Positions 15,795 through 24,214 of a DNA stretch of 49,887 bases are shown one piece after another (positions within the stretch are counted from its first letter, which is position 1; each line of letters starts with the position of its first letter). The notes below the pieces were generated by a model that worked only from the letters and a program-made list of their open reading frames with translations, searched no databases and was not told where the DNA came from. Made by a program: the position numbers and the translations under genes. The stretch is taken from contig JASHNS010000041.1 in the NCBI GenBank assembly GCA_030041515.1, forward strand, positions 1-49,887, in the 5' to 3' direction. Source of the stretch: Acidobacteriaceae bacterium (GTDB lineage: Bacteria; Acidobacteriota; Terriglobia; Terriglobales; Acidobacteriaceae).

Positions 15795-17357
15795 TTAGTG
15801 CTTGCTGTACATATCCTCCACGATCTTCTGGAAAGCCACACGGCTGGCCTCGCGGGTGTAGAACATGTGGCCACCGGGGAATTCATGGACGGAAACGCGG
15901 GTGGGGTCGCCCATCACCGGCATTTCGTTGACGGTGAGGACGGAGCCCATGAAGGGGCAGGACAGATCGTCCCAACCATGCGCGATGACGACGCGGAACT
16001 CCGGGTCGGCAGCGATGGCGTCGCGTAACTGGGTCACGGAGCCTTCGCGCATCGCGGGATTGCTGCGATCCCATGCGGCGTTCACCGCGTAGGAGAGCGC
16101 GTAGTACTGGGCGTCCGTTTTCCATCCCACGGTTTGCGTGACGAAGTTGACCATGGCGGTGGTGGTGGGGCCGACCATACTGGCGAGGAGCGGGTCATTG
16201 GCTTTGGGCCACGGCGACCACGGGAAGGGATCGTACATCGTGACATTGGAGTCATAGACGGAGCCGACCTTACCCTGCTCGCGCCAGACCTCGCGCAGAT
16301 AAGCTTCGGTTTCCAGGCGGCCGCCGGATTCTTTGACAAATGTCGGATCGAGTCCGGTCATCTCGGTAACCTTCTGGATCATGGCCTGCTGAAGAGCCGG
16401 ATCGGAATTGCCCTTGATGAGCGCCGTGGCATAGTCGCCCTCGTCATAGGCGATCACGGATTGCATCGCTTCGGGGGTGAGCTTGCCCTGGCGTTCGAGA
16501 TTGGCAGCAGTAATGGGCGGCAGAGTGAGCATCCACGGAAGCGGCGAAAGATCGCCGTGCGACTCGACGGTTGGATTCATGTAAGGCGAGACGAGGACTT
16601 CACCGTTCATGGCAACGCCCAGTTGCGACTGGAGTTCGTAGACGATACGCGGGACGCGGTAGCCGCCGTAGCTTTCGCCCACCATGTATTTGCGCGAGGT
16701 CAGCCGGCCGTTTTTGACGAGCCAGTCATAGATGGCCTCGGAGAGGTAGTTCACGTCGCTTACAGGACCGAAGAAGAGCTTCTTTGCCTGGGCGGGATCG
16801 ACGAGCGAGCGGCTGAAGCCGGTGCCAATGGGATCGAGGAAGACGAGATCGGTGAAGCCAAGCCAGGTTCCCTGGTTATCGCTGAAGTGGATCGGCTCGG
16901 AGGCGCTGTCGTTTTTGTTGCCGATGCCGTCGAGATGCTTCGGTCCGATCGCGCCGAAGTTCAGGAAGACCGACGAGGCGCCGGGACCACCGTTGACGGC
17001 AAAGGTGACGGGGCGATCGGGCTGGTCGATGGTGTACGCGGTGTAGACCAGCTCACCCGCGACTTTGCCGTCGGGCTGACGAACAGGCAGCGTGCCCACG
17101 GTGACGGTGTAGTGGAGAGTCCTGCCGTCGACGACGACGCTCTGGTCGATGCTTTTGTCGGGCGGAAGCGGGGGCAGCTTGTTGTAATCGGCCTGCGCGG
17201 AGGCAGGAGCAGCGGGAGCGGCGGCTGAAGGTGCAGCGCTGGAGGGGTTGTGATCCTTTTGCGCTGCAGCAGGGAAAGTGCACAGCGCGGCAAGACCCAG
17301 CACGGCGCAGGGAGCCACCATGCCTCTGGGGAGGCGTGCAAGGGCGTTCATCGTCAT
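15795..17357 (-). CDS. Exported S10-family serine carboxypeptidase
   Basis: From ATG at 17357 it encodes 520 residues. A signal peptide ends near LCTFPAAAQ; an Ala/Pro-rich linker follows. Family S10 motifs are complete: NGGPGASS (oxyanion region), GESYGGYRV with the nucleophilic serine, the aspartate in AHGWDDLSCPF, and the histidine in PGGHMFYT. Such enzymes remove C-terminal residues at acidic pH, here outside the cytoplasm, perhaps for nutrient peptides. TATATC (17367-17372 on minus) stands nine nt before this ATG and there is no ribosome binding site, so the mRNA may be leaderless; a TTG at 17366 and an ATG at 17351 are the alternatives. It converges with lon. Confidence 0.9.
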   Translation of the reverse strand: MTMNALARLPRGMVAPCAVLGLAALCTFPAAAQKDHNPSSAAPSAAAPAAPASAQADYNKLPPLPPDKSIDQSVVVDGRTLHYTVTVGTLPVRQPDGKVAGELVYTAYTIDQPDRPVTFAVNGGPGASSVFLNFGAIGPKHLDGIGNKNDSASEPIHFSDNQGTWLGFTDLVFLDPIGTGFSRSLVDPAQAKKLFFGPVSDVNYLSEAIYDWLVKNGRLTSRKYMVGESYGGYRVPRIVYELQSQLGVAMNGEVLVSPYMNPTVESHGDLSPLPWMLTLPPITAANLERQGKLTPEAMQSVIAYDEGDYATALIKGNSDPALQQAMIQKVTEMTGLDPTFVKESGGRLETEAYLREVWREQGKVGSVYDSNVTMYDPFPWSPWPKANDPLLASMVGPTTTAMVNFVTQTVGWKTDAQYYALSYAVNAAWDRSNPAMREGSVTQLRDAIAADPEFRVVIAHGWDDLSCPFMGSVLTVNEMPVMGDPTRVSVHEFPGGHMFYTREASRVAFQKIVEDMYSKH

Positions 17358-17426
17358 GCGAACCAAGATATATCGCGGAGTGACGGATTGAGAAATCGCG
17401 CTCCTGGACAGAGCAGGAGACTGCGA

Positions 17427-19991
17427 TCAGTTGGCACCGAGTTTGGCCTCTTCGCGTCCGGTCCGGGCAGAAGCACTGGGTTTTGCACCGGCAGCAGAAC
17501 TCAGCTCGCGATACATGGCTTCGTTGCGCAGAATGGCCTGGACGTATTCGCGGGTCTGGGTGAACGGGATCGACTCCACGAATTCATCCATTCCGTGATA
17601 CGTGCCGTCGGCCTTCCATGCGGTCACGCGATAATCGCCGGCATTGTAGGCAGCAAAAGCATACTCGGGCTGGCCGCCGAATTCGTCGAGCATCTCGCGC
17701 AGGTAGCGCGTGCCGAGTTCCAGATTGATGACGGGGTTGAGGAGATCGGATGTGCGGAAGTGGCGCATCCCCACCTGGCGGGCCATCGCGCGTCCGACGG
17801 AGGGAAGCAGTTGCATCAGGCCGTAGGCATTGGCACCGGAGACGGCGCCGGGATTGAACTCGGTTTCCTGGCGGATGAGGGCGGCGACCATATACGGATT
17901 GAGGCTGTTTTTCGCTGCGTCCGCCTGGATGTACGACCAATACGGCTCCGGGAAAAGGATCTTCCAGTACGCCGCGGGGATGGCATCGAGGGGGGCGCTT
18001 TCGTAGAAGGGGAGCTCGCGCTTGAGCAGGCGCATGGCTCGCCATTCTTCGCCGTCAGAGGCGTAAATTTCGGCTTCGGCAAAGGCGCCCCACTCGCGGC
18101 TTCCGTCGGCGGCGGCGATTTCGGGGGCGATGTACGCGTTCAGGCCGGCGTTGGCGAGGAGTTTTGCTTCGACGACGTGGGGGTCGTCCTCGGGCACGTC
18201 GTCCGTGAGCTCCGGAATCGCCTCGGGGCGCATCGCATCCAGAAACGCGAGGCGCGCGGGAGTGACCTGGCCCAGCTCCGACAACCGCTCCTGCGACATG
18301 AGCGCGTAGTAGTAGTGCGGATACACACGCACAATGGCTGCATAGTAAGCCGCTGCCATGGCGGGGTCGTGCTGGTCCTCGTAGAGGCGGCCGCGCCAAT
18401 AGAGGGCGGAGACGGCCTGCTCGGAATCGGGATAGAGCTTCGTCTGCTCGTCAAAGAGGCGCGCGGCTTCGTCAGCATTGCCGCTCCGGTAATTCAGCCA
18501 CGCGGCGCGCCAGTGGGCGACGGGGGCGTAGTGCGAGGTCGGGAAACGTCGTGCCAACTCGCCGTAGTACTCGATCGCCTGGGGATCGTCGTTGGTGAGG
18601 AGGTACATGTTGCCGCTGGAGAAGAGGGCCTCAGCGAGCCAGGGGCTGTCAGGAAACCGCTGCTCCATCTCGGTGAGGACCGCCTGCTGCCGGGCAAGAT
18701 CGTCGTGGTCGCGGGCCAGCTCCATTTCCAGGTAAAGGCGACGCGCGCCCGCATCGTCGTTGCTATCGGGCAAATCGTCCAGCTCGCTCTCCGTCAGGCG
18801 ATGCAGCTTCCAGTCGCACTCAGCTGCGGCGACAAGAAGCCAGTCGCGGGAGACACCGTCGGTGTCCGGCTGGCTGGCAAGCGAGCGATACTCCTCGGCA
18901 GCATCGGCATAATGGCGGGCTTTGTAGAGCGCGTCCGCGTGGGTGCGGCGCTCGGCCGGAGGTAAGGTGTCGAGCACGCCGGTGGATTGGAGCTGGGTGC
19001 GCGCATATCCTGCCTCAATGCTGAGCGGATAGCTGAGATAAACGTGTTCGAAGAGTTGGGCAGCGCGGGCGGTGTTTCCTGCCAGAAATTCCGCTTTGGC
19101 GAGAGCGAGCTGATAGTCGGAGTGACCGGCGATCGGCTCACCCTCGTGAGCGCTCAGAATCTCCAAGGCTCGCTGCGCGTCGCCTTCCTGCAGGTACAGA
19201 TTCGCGCGCAGCACCGGCACGTTGTCGACAAAAATGCTGTCGGGATATGTGCGATTGAAATCGGCCAGAACTGCCTCAGCCTGAGGAAGCTGGTTGCTCT
19301 GGAGGTAGGCCTGCGCAGTCAGGTAATCGGCGAAGTCGTTGAGCACGCCGCTCGTGTCGGCGAGGCGCGCCCGGCGCAGCGCAGCAAGGGCATCCGGAAA
19401 GCGGTGATCGAGCAAATAGGCATTGCCGAGGGCCAGCCAGGCAGCCGCGGCAGCGTCGCCATGATGCTGCTGGGCATAGCGCGTCACGCCCGCATAAGCG
19501 GCAGGCGTGCGCATGAACGCAAGCTGCTGCGCCATGGGCTCCAGCTGCGAGGACGCGATGAAGGCACGCCGAATGCGGCGGCTGCGCGCCAGTTCACGGG
19601 CGGTGAGACGGCGATGATGATAGCGGCGTGCCGAGCGCCTGCGGGAGGCCAGCTCCCGGCGGCTGCGCGTGGAGTGCGTGACCGGGCGGGTGGACGGATG
19701 ACCGGCATGAGCCGCGCCGCGGGTCTTCACAGGCTTTCGCGCGGAGGCAGTGCGCTCCGCCGTCTTTTTCGTCGAGTGATGCTGGATCTGAGCCTGAGCC
19801 GCCGGAGACGCGGATTGGCTATGAGCCGGCAGTATCATGACGAAGCCCAGCACCATGAAGGCGGCAGGCGCGAGCCTTCGCGGCCAGGAGAAAGTTCTGA
19901 AAGGAGCGCCCGGCTTCCCCTGGTTGTTCCCTGTTCCACACAACCGGGTAATCGCCCCGTTGCCTGCCCGACCCCGCGCACCGACCAGCAT
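17427..19991 (-). CDS. Soluble-type lytic transglycosylase with TPR repeats (Slt-like)
   Basis: The chosen ATG (19991) has GAGAGAGG seven nt upstream and gives 854 residues; an ATG at 20048 is possible. A hydrophobic export segment lies near residues 40-60 (LAPAAFMVLGFVMILPAHSQ), followed by a very basic linker (about 95-150, rich in RR and HH). Residues about 155-620 are tetratricopeptide-like helices such as the doughnut of Slt70. The SLT domain at the end has the catalytic glutamate (about 709) in IRQETEFNP, GLMQLLPSVG and FAAYNAGDYRV. It cleaves peptidoglycan glycan strands to anhydro-muropeptides in the periplasm. It lies downstream of the CuA lipoprotein gene on minus, with a short gap. 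Confidence 0.9.
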   Translation of the reverse strand: MLVGARGRAGNGAITRLCGTGNNQGKPGAPFRTFSWPRRLAPAAFMVLGFVMILPAHSQSASPAAQAQIQHHSTKKTAERTASARKPVKTRGAAHAGHPSTRPVTHSTRSRRELASRRRSARRYHHRRLTARELARSRRIRRAFIASSQLEPMAQQLAFMRTPAAYAGVTRYAQQHHGDAAAAAWLALGNAYLLDHRFPDALAALRRARLADTSGVLNDFADYLTAQAYLQSNQLPQAEAVLADFNRTYPDSIFVDNVPVLRANLYLQEGDAQRALEILSAHEGEPIAGHSDYQLALAKAEFLAGNTARAAQLFEHVYLSYPLSIEAGYARTQLQSTGVLDTLPPAERRTHADALYKARHYADAAEEYRSLASQPDTDGVSRDWLLVAAAECDWKLHRLTESELDDLPDSNDDAGARRLYLEMELARDHDDLARQQAVLTEMEQRFPDSPWLAEALFSSGNMYLLTNDDPQAIEYYGELARRFPTSHYAPVAHWRAAWLNYRSGNADEAARLFDEQTKLYPDSEQAVSALYWRGRLYEDQHDPAMAAAYYAAIVRVYPHYYYALMSQERLSELGQVTPARLAFLDAMRPEAIPELTDDVPEDDPHVVEAKLLANAGLNAYIAPEIAAADGSREWGAFAEAEIYASDGEEWRAMRLLKRELPFYESAPLDAIPAAYWKILFPEPYWSYIQADAAKNSLNPYMVAALIRQETEFNPGAVSGANAYGLMQLLPSVGRAMARQVGMRHFRTSDLLNPVINLELGTRYLREMLDEFGGQPEYAFAAYNAGDYRVTAWKADGTYHGMDEFVESIPFTQTREYVQAILRNEAMYRELSSAAGAKPSASARTGREEAKLGAN

Positions 19992-20058
19992 CCCGCCCTC
20001 TCTCACCAGAGTATGACGAAAGGATGCCCGGAAAGGGGGTCCACGCATGAAAAAGTGC

Positions 20059-20439
20059 CTACTTGTGCACCGGGGTCATGGAGACTGGCGGCGAGGGGGT
20101 GACGATGACCTCGCCGGTCATCTGATCGTGGCCGCGGCCGCAGGCGATGCTGCAGCGCATTGGATAAGTGCCGGGCTTCTGCGCCAGAAAGCGGACCACT
20201 GTAGTCCAGCCGGGCTGGACGGGCTCATTGATGGCAAGGCCGGGAACCGCAATGCCGTGCTCGACATCGCTGGTAACGACAATCAGTTCCACCTTTGCGC
20301 CCTGGGGAACGACCACGCGGTTGGGGACGATTGCCCATTTCTTCATCAACATGTGGATGACGAGATTCGGAGGCCCGGAGTAGGTGGGGGATTGGCGGCA
20401 CGCGGTAAGTAATCCCATCAGGATGAGCGCGAGGAGCAT
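20059..20439 (-). CDS. Single-domain CuA cupredoxin lipoprotein (cytochrome oxidase subunit II-like)
   Basis: From the ATG at 20439 it has 126 residues: a hydrophobic stretch with lipobox LLTAC, then a cupredoxin fold. CSIACGRGHDQM has the full CuA spacing (C-x3-C-x3-H-x2-M), and DVEHG supplies the other histidine, as in oxidase subunit II and nitrous oxide reductase. A dinuclear copper electron-transfer site, anchored by lipid outside the membrane, is therefore likely. There is no haem-copper subunit I nearby, so this is an orphan. The frame is open to ATGs at 20529 and 20541 that would overlap the divergent sigma gene; I prefer 20439 because it leaves room for promoters. Confidence 0.75.
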   Translation of the reverse strand: MLLALILMGLLTACRQSPTYSGPPNLVIHMLMKKWAIVPNRVVVPQGAKVELIVVTSDVEHGIAVPGLAINEPVQPGWTTVVRFLAQKPGTYPMRCSIACGRGHDQMTGEVIVTPSPPVSMTPVHK

Positions 20440-20450
20440 TCGAGCCGACT

Positions 20451-20480
20451 TTGCTCCCGTTCCCGGCCGCCATTTACTAT
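20451..20480 (+). promoter_or_regulatory. Probable promoter of the ECF sigma operon
   Basis: TTGCTC (20451-20456), 18-nt spacer, TACTAT (20475-20480) on plus. The same TATA-rich core (TATAGT on minus) can also serve the divergent CuA gene. Predicted leader to the sigma ATG is about 40 nt. Confidence 0.4.
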
Positions 20481-20527
20481 AAAGAAGGTATCCCGGGACC
20501 GCGTACCCTGAAATTCTGAAGCGATTC

Positions 20528-21169
20528 ATGTCCTCTTCCATCCAATCACAAGGAACGGCTGAAGTTCATCCCGACGTACTGCTCGTGGAGCGGGCGCGGG
20601 GGGGCGACATGGCCGCGTTCGAGAAGCTGGTGAGGCAGTACGAGCGCCAGGTCTTCCGGATATCGCAGCATATCGTCCAGAACCGCGAAGACGCCGAGGA
20701 TGTGGTTCAGGACGCGTTCCTGAAGGCGTACGAGAAGCTGGACCAGTTCCAGGGAAATTCGAAGTTTTATACCTGGCTGGTGCGCATTGCAGTGAACGAG
20801 TCTCTGATGCGCCTGCGCAAGCGGCGCACTGGACGGATGGTTTCGATCGACGAGGATGTGGAGACGGAAGAAGGCTCCATGCCGCGCGATCTGGCGGACT
20901 GGAGCCCCGATCCGGAGTCGCTGTACGGGCAGTCGGAGATGGCAGAGATTTTGCGCAAGACGATCCAGGGGCTGCCGCCGGGCTTCCGGGTGGTATTTGT
21001 GCTGCGGGACGTCGAGGGTCTGTCGACGGAGGAAACGGCAGAGTCGCTGGGACTGAGCATCCCGGCGGTGAAGTCGCGGCTGCTGCGCGCGCGTCTGCAG
21101 CTGAGAGAACGGCTGACGCGGTACTTCAAGAAGGGGACCCGCGCGAAGGCCCAGGATGGTGTGAAGTGA
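20528..21169 (+). CDS. ECF (RpoE/SigW-type) RNA polymerase sigma factor
   Basis: Encodes 213 residues. Region 2 runs from AFEKLVRQYERQVFRISQHI through DAEDVVQDAFLKAYEKLDQF to FYTWLVRIAVNESL; region 4 is LPPGFRVVFVLRDVEGLSTE with the helix-turn-helix ETAESLGLSIPAVKSRLLRA. Regions 1.1 and 3 are absent, as in group IV sigma factors. It directs polymerase to envelope-stress or similar promoters. The following gene overlaps by four bases and is a zinc anti-sigma factor, the usual control. A DDSS extension is not present at the C-terminus, which is basic (KKGTRAKAQ). The target promoters are unknown; the CuA lipoprotein is divergent. Confidence 0.92.
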   Translation: MSSSIQSQGTAEVHPDVLLVERARGGDMAAFEKLVRQYERQVFRISQHIVQNREDAEDVVQDAFLKAYEKLDQFQGNSKFYTWLVRIAVNESLMRLRKRRTGRMVSIDEDVETEEGSMPRDLADWSPDPESLYGQSEMAEILRKTIQGLPPGFRVVFVLRDVEGLSTEETAESLGLSIPAVKSRLLRARLQLRERLTRYFKKGTRAKAQDGVK

Positions 21170-21405
21170 CCTGCACAGAGTTTTTGCAGAAGCTGGATGA
21201 AATGCTGGACCCGGAAGTTGCCGGCCCGTTACGCGCAGAACTACAACAGCACCTGCATTGCTGCGAGCATTGCGAGATCACTCTGAACACAACGCGCAAA
21301 ACGATTGAGATCTACCGCAAGCACGAGCTGTACGAGCTGCCGGACGAACTCCGCGAGCGGCTGCACGAGGCCATTCTGGCGAAGTGCAAAGGATGCTCGA
21401 AGTAA
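21166..21405 (+). CDS. Small zinc-finger anti-sigma factor
   Basis: Encodes 79 residues from a GTG that overlaps the sigma stop as GTGA. The anti-sigma zinc motif HX3CX2C is present as HLHCCEHC, with an upstream cysteine in MTCTEF. The rest is helical (TRKTIEIYRKHELYELPDEL), without a membrane span, so it is a soluble ZAS protein like those that sense redox or zinc state. It should bind and hold the sigma factor made just before it. The CKGC pair at the end is an additional possible thiol switch. Translational coupling makes equal synthesis likely. Confidence 0.88.
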   Translation: MTCTEFLQKLDEMLDPEVAGPLRAELQQHLHCCEHCEITLNTTRKTIEIYRKHELYELPDELRERLHEAILAKCKGCSK

Positions 21406-21689
21406 ATTCCCACGAGAGATTCTTCGGGGCCTGAAGACCCTCCTTTCAGAAAGATGCAGCGTCTCCGCAGCCTGAACGCCGCGGCTTCTTCGGAGGTGCC
21501 GCCGGCGTGGCACCTGATGCCGATGCCGCACCGCATCTGAATCCTGGCTCGCGCGGCGTTCCATGCTGAGCCGTCGTTACGCCTGCAGGCAAGCCGGCCC
21601 TGGCGCTTCATTCATCCCGATGGCGATCGTTCGATCGGCCCCGCGAAAATACCACATTCGTCGGAAAGACCATCCTTCCGGCGGCTGGG
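21406..21689. repeat. Intergenic stretch with a hairpin; possible dispersed repeat
   Basis: No gene is evident. AGGTGCC (21494-21500) and GGCACCT (21509-21515) form a 7-bp stem. The surrounding wording, with GAAGAAGCCGCGGCGTTCAG and CTGAAAGGAGGGTCTTCAGG on minus, reads like noncoding elements I associate with Acidobacteriota. Only one copy is in the window. Confidence 0.3.
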
Positions 21690-21695
21690 TACAAT
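21690..21695 (+). promoter_or_regulatory. -10 box for a probably leaderless mRNA (first GT87 gene)
   Basis: TACAAT followed by exactly seven nt and then the ATG at 21703, with no ribosome binding site. Transcription would begin at or next to the start codon. The -35 is weak. Confidence 0.5.
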
Positions 21696-21702
21696 CGCGG
21701 GC

Positions 21703-22893
21703 ATGCCTCAGCCTGCGGGCGGTCCCGAAGCCGGTACGAAGCCTGGCCTCTCCGACATCGTGATGGTGGTAGCCTGCGCGCTCTCGCTGACCTCGACGGG
21801 CGTCGCGCTCGCCATTCTGCCCCTCGGCCACAACTTTGCCGGAGCGCGAGATTTCGCGTTTTTCTGGGCCACAGGCCATCAGTTGATCCACCATGGCAAT
21901 CCCTGGAGCGCTGCGGCGATGGGTGCGCTGGAGCGGTCCGCTGGATTTACCGGACACGGCGCGTACTTCATGCGCAATCCGCCGTGGGCACTGCCGCTGA
22001 TGTTGCCACTGGGGTTTTTCAGCGCGCGAGTGGATGCTCTGCCATGGTCACTGCTGCTGATCGGCGTGCTGGCTGTGGCGCTGGAATCGCTGTGGAAGAC
22101 GTTTGGGCGGCCACGCAATCCGATCGACTGGCTGGGCTATTGCTTTCCGCCTGCGCTGATCTGCGTTGCGATGGGACAGACCTCCCTGTTTCCTCTGCTC
22201 GGTATGGCATTGTTTCTCCGCCTGCACAGCAGTCGGCCGTTTTGGGCGGGGGCTGCGCTGTGGTTCTGCACGCTCAAGCCGCATCTGCTGCTGCCCTTCG
22301 CGGTTGCGCTGGGGGCATGGATTGTGGTGTCGCGCAGTTACCGCGTGGTACTGGGATTGTTTGCCGCTCTTGCGGCCAGTTCCCTGCTGGTCACGGCTCT
22401 CGATCCTGCGGCATGGGTGCAGTATCTTGCCTGGGCGCAGCACTCCGGGATCGCGCACGAGGCGGTTCCCTGCCTTGCCGTGGAGTTGCGGGCGCGGATT
22501 GCCCGCGCGAAAGCGTGGCTGGATTTTGTGCCGGCTGGGATTGCGTGCGTCTGGGCGGCGGGATATTTCTGGCGGCAACGAACCTCCTGGAACTGGCTGG
22601 ATCAGGGCGGACTGCTTCTGCTGGTGTCATTGGTGGTGGCGCCGTATTGCTGGATCAACGATCAGTGCCTCGCGCTTCCGGCTCTGTTGTTCGCTGCATC
22701 GCGTTGTGACTCGCGGCGGCTGCTCGGAGTGTGGGGAGGATTCTGCCTGGTGCTGGCATCGCAGGTGTTTCTGGTTGGGCGGCTTTATTCGGGGTGGTAT
22801 TTGTGGCCGGCGCCAGCGTGGCTGATCTGGTTTCTTTTCGCGCGAGCGTCGGCTCGACGCAGCGTGGGTGAGGAACGCCCAGCCCTGGCCTGA
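21703..22893 (+). CDS. GT87-family (DUF2029) membrane glycosyltransferase, copy 1
   Basis: Encodes 396 residues with about 9-10 hydrophobic spans. A conserved acidic loop follows the first span: ARDFAFFWATGHQLIHHGNP, then FMRNPPWALPL and the later WFCTLKPHLLLPFA. This matches the GT-C fold family 87, whose mycobacterial members are mannosyltransferases using polyprenyl-phosphate mannose on the outer face of the membrane. The Asp in ARDF is the likely catalytic base position. It is the first of three consecutive family members on plus; copy 2 is clearly its tandem paralogue. Acceptor and sugar are unknown. The start follows a TACAAT box by 7 nt and lacks a ribosome binding site. Confidence 0.8.
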   Translation: MPQPAGGPEAGTKPGLSDIVMVVACALSLTSTGVALAILPLGHNFAGARDFAFFWATGHQLIHHGNPWSAAAMGALERSAGFTGHGAYFMRNPPWALPLMLPLGFFSARVDALPWSLLLIGVLAVALESLWKTFGRPRNPIDWLGYCFPPALICVAMGQTSLFPLLGMALFLRLHSSRPFWAGAALWFCTLKPHLLLPFAVALGAWIVVSRSYRVVLGLFAALAASSLLVTALDPAAWVQYLAWAQHSGIAHEAVPCLAVELRARIARAKAWLDFVPAGIACVWAAGYFWRQRTSWNWLDQGGLLLLVSLVVAPYCWINDQCLALPALLFAASRCDSRRLLGVWGGFCLVLASQVFLVGRLYSGWYLWPAPAWLIWFLFARASARRSVGEERPALA

Positions 22894-22942
22894 GCAGATA
22901 CCTCCCCGCAAAGTGGAATCGCTGATGGAACGGCGCGGCCCG

Positions 22943-22948
22943 TAGAAT
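22943..22948 (+). promoter_or_regulatory. -10 box for a probably leaderless mRNA (second GT87 gene)
   Basis: TAGAAT, then seven nt, then ATG at 22956; no ribosome binding site. The geometry is identical to that before the first copy, as if promoter and gene were duplicated together. Confidence 0.5.
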
Positions 22949-22955
22949 CGCCTCG

Positions 22956-24143
22956 ATGGCCCAGCCTATTGTTAGCCGTAAGCCAGACGCGAATTTCGCC
23001 GGACTGATCATTGCCGTGGCCTGTGGGCTGACCCTTGCCTTCACAGCGCTCTACCTGTGCGTGATCCCGTTCAACCGGTCACTGTCTGTTTCCCGCGATT
23101 TCGTTTTCTACTGGGCGGCGGGGCAGCAGTTAGTCCACCACCTGAATCCCTGGGATCCGGTGATGGTGAGCCAGGTGGAGCATGCGGCGGGATTCACGGC
23201 GCAGGGATCGTATTACATGCGGAATCCGCCGTGGGGGTTGGTGCTGGCATTGCCTCTTGGATTCCTGCCGCCGCGAGTGGGCGCCCTGCCATGGTCGCTG
23301 CTGCTGCTTGCGGTGGCGTGGATCTCGGTTCGGCTCGTTTGGTCGACGCTCGGCCGCCCCGGGAATTTCGTTCAGTGGCTTGGCTACGCCTTTTTTCCGG
23401 CGCTGCAATGCGTGGTGATGGGGCAGACTTCGGTCTTCCCGCTGCTCGGGCTCGCATTGTTTCTGCGCCTGCATCGATCGCGGCCGTGCTGGGCGGGCGC
23501 GTCGCTGTGGTTTTGCATGCTCAAACCGCATTTGTTCATGCCCTGGGCGATTGTGCTGTTCGCGTGGATCGCGGTGACGCGTGCCTGGCGCATTCTGGCC
23601 GGCGGCGCAGCGGCGATGGCGGTGAGTTGTCTGGTGACGGAGTTGCTGGATCCGCATGCGTGGACGCAGTATCTGGCATGGGCGCGAAGCTCCGGCGTTT
23701 CGCAGCAATACATTCCCTGCCTGAGCGTGGAGCTGCGGGACCTGGTAAGCCCCGGCCGGGAGTGGCTCGCATTTGTGCCGGTGGCCCTGGCCTGCATATG
23801 GGCGCTCGCCTGGTTCTGGCCGCGGCGGCAGACCTGGGACTGGATGAGCGACGGAAACCTCCTGATCCTGGTATCGCTGGTTGCGGCGCCGTATTGCTGG
23901 TTTTCAGATCAGTCGGTGGCGATGCCCGCGCTGCTGGCCGCGGCGGCGTGCACGCGATCCCAACAGATTCTGGGCGCGCTGGGGGCGCTGTATCTGATGG
24001 TGCTGATCCAGCCCTATGCGTTCAGCGTAGGTGTCACGTCGAGGTTGTTCCTGTGGACGGCGCCGGCGTGGCTGGTGTGGTATCTCTGCGCGCGGGCTCC
24101 GGCTCTCCGCGTGCGGCCCGCAATCGAAGCCTCGCCGGCGTAG
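22956..24143 (+). CDS. GT87-family (DUF2029) membrane glycosyltransferase, copy 2
   Basis: Encodes 395 residues, a close paralogue of the preceding gene over the whole length (compare SRDFVFYWAAGQQLVHHLNP, YYMRNPPWGLVLALPLGFLP, WFCMLKPHLFMPWAIVLFAW). About ten membrane spans and the same conserved Asp after the first span argue for a GT-C fold enzyme using a lipid-linked sugar on the outer membrane leaflet. It lies 62 nt after copy 1 and has its own TANAAT box. Divergence between copies suggests different acceptors rather than gene dosage. The overlapping +2 frame stays open through this gene only because of base composition. Confidence 0.8.
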   Translation: MAQPIVSRKPDANFAGLIIAVACGLTLAFTALYLCVIPFNRSLSVSRDFVFYWAAGQQLVHHLNPWDPVMVSQVEHAAGFTAQGSYYMRNPPWGLVLALPLGFLPPRVGALPWSLLLLAVAWISVRLVWSTLGRPGNFVQWLGYAFFPALQCVVMGQTSVFPLLGLALFLRLHRSRPCWAGASLWFCMLKPHLFMPWAIVLFAWIAVTRAWRILAGGAAAMAVSCLVTELLDPHAWTQYLAWARSSGVSQQYIPCLSVELRDLVSPGREWLAFVPVALACIWALAWFWPRRQTWDWMSDGNLLILVSLVAAPYCWFSDQSVAMPALLAAAACTRSQQILGALGALYLMVLIQPYAFSVGVTSRLFLWTAPAWLVWYLCARAPALRVRPAIEASPA

Positions 24144-24214
24144 CGGATCGCTGCCCCGATGGTGCTATGCGAGCTCCCGTACCGGGGGTTTTATACTTGC
24201 GGCGAGACTTCAGC

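Noticed and set aside
23057-24196. Upstream part of an 815-codon frame that ends with the third GT87 gene
   Set aside because: This part overlaps the second GT87 gene in another frame and has Gly/Ala/Arg-rich low-complexity content; only the part after about 24215 is a real protein.
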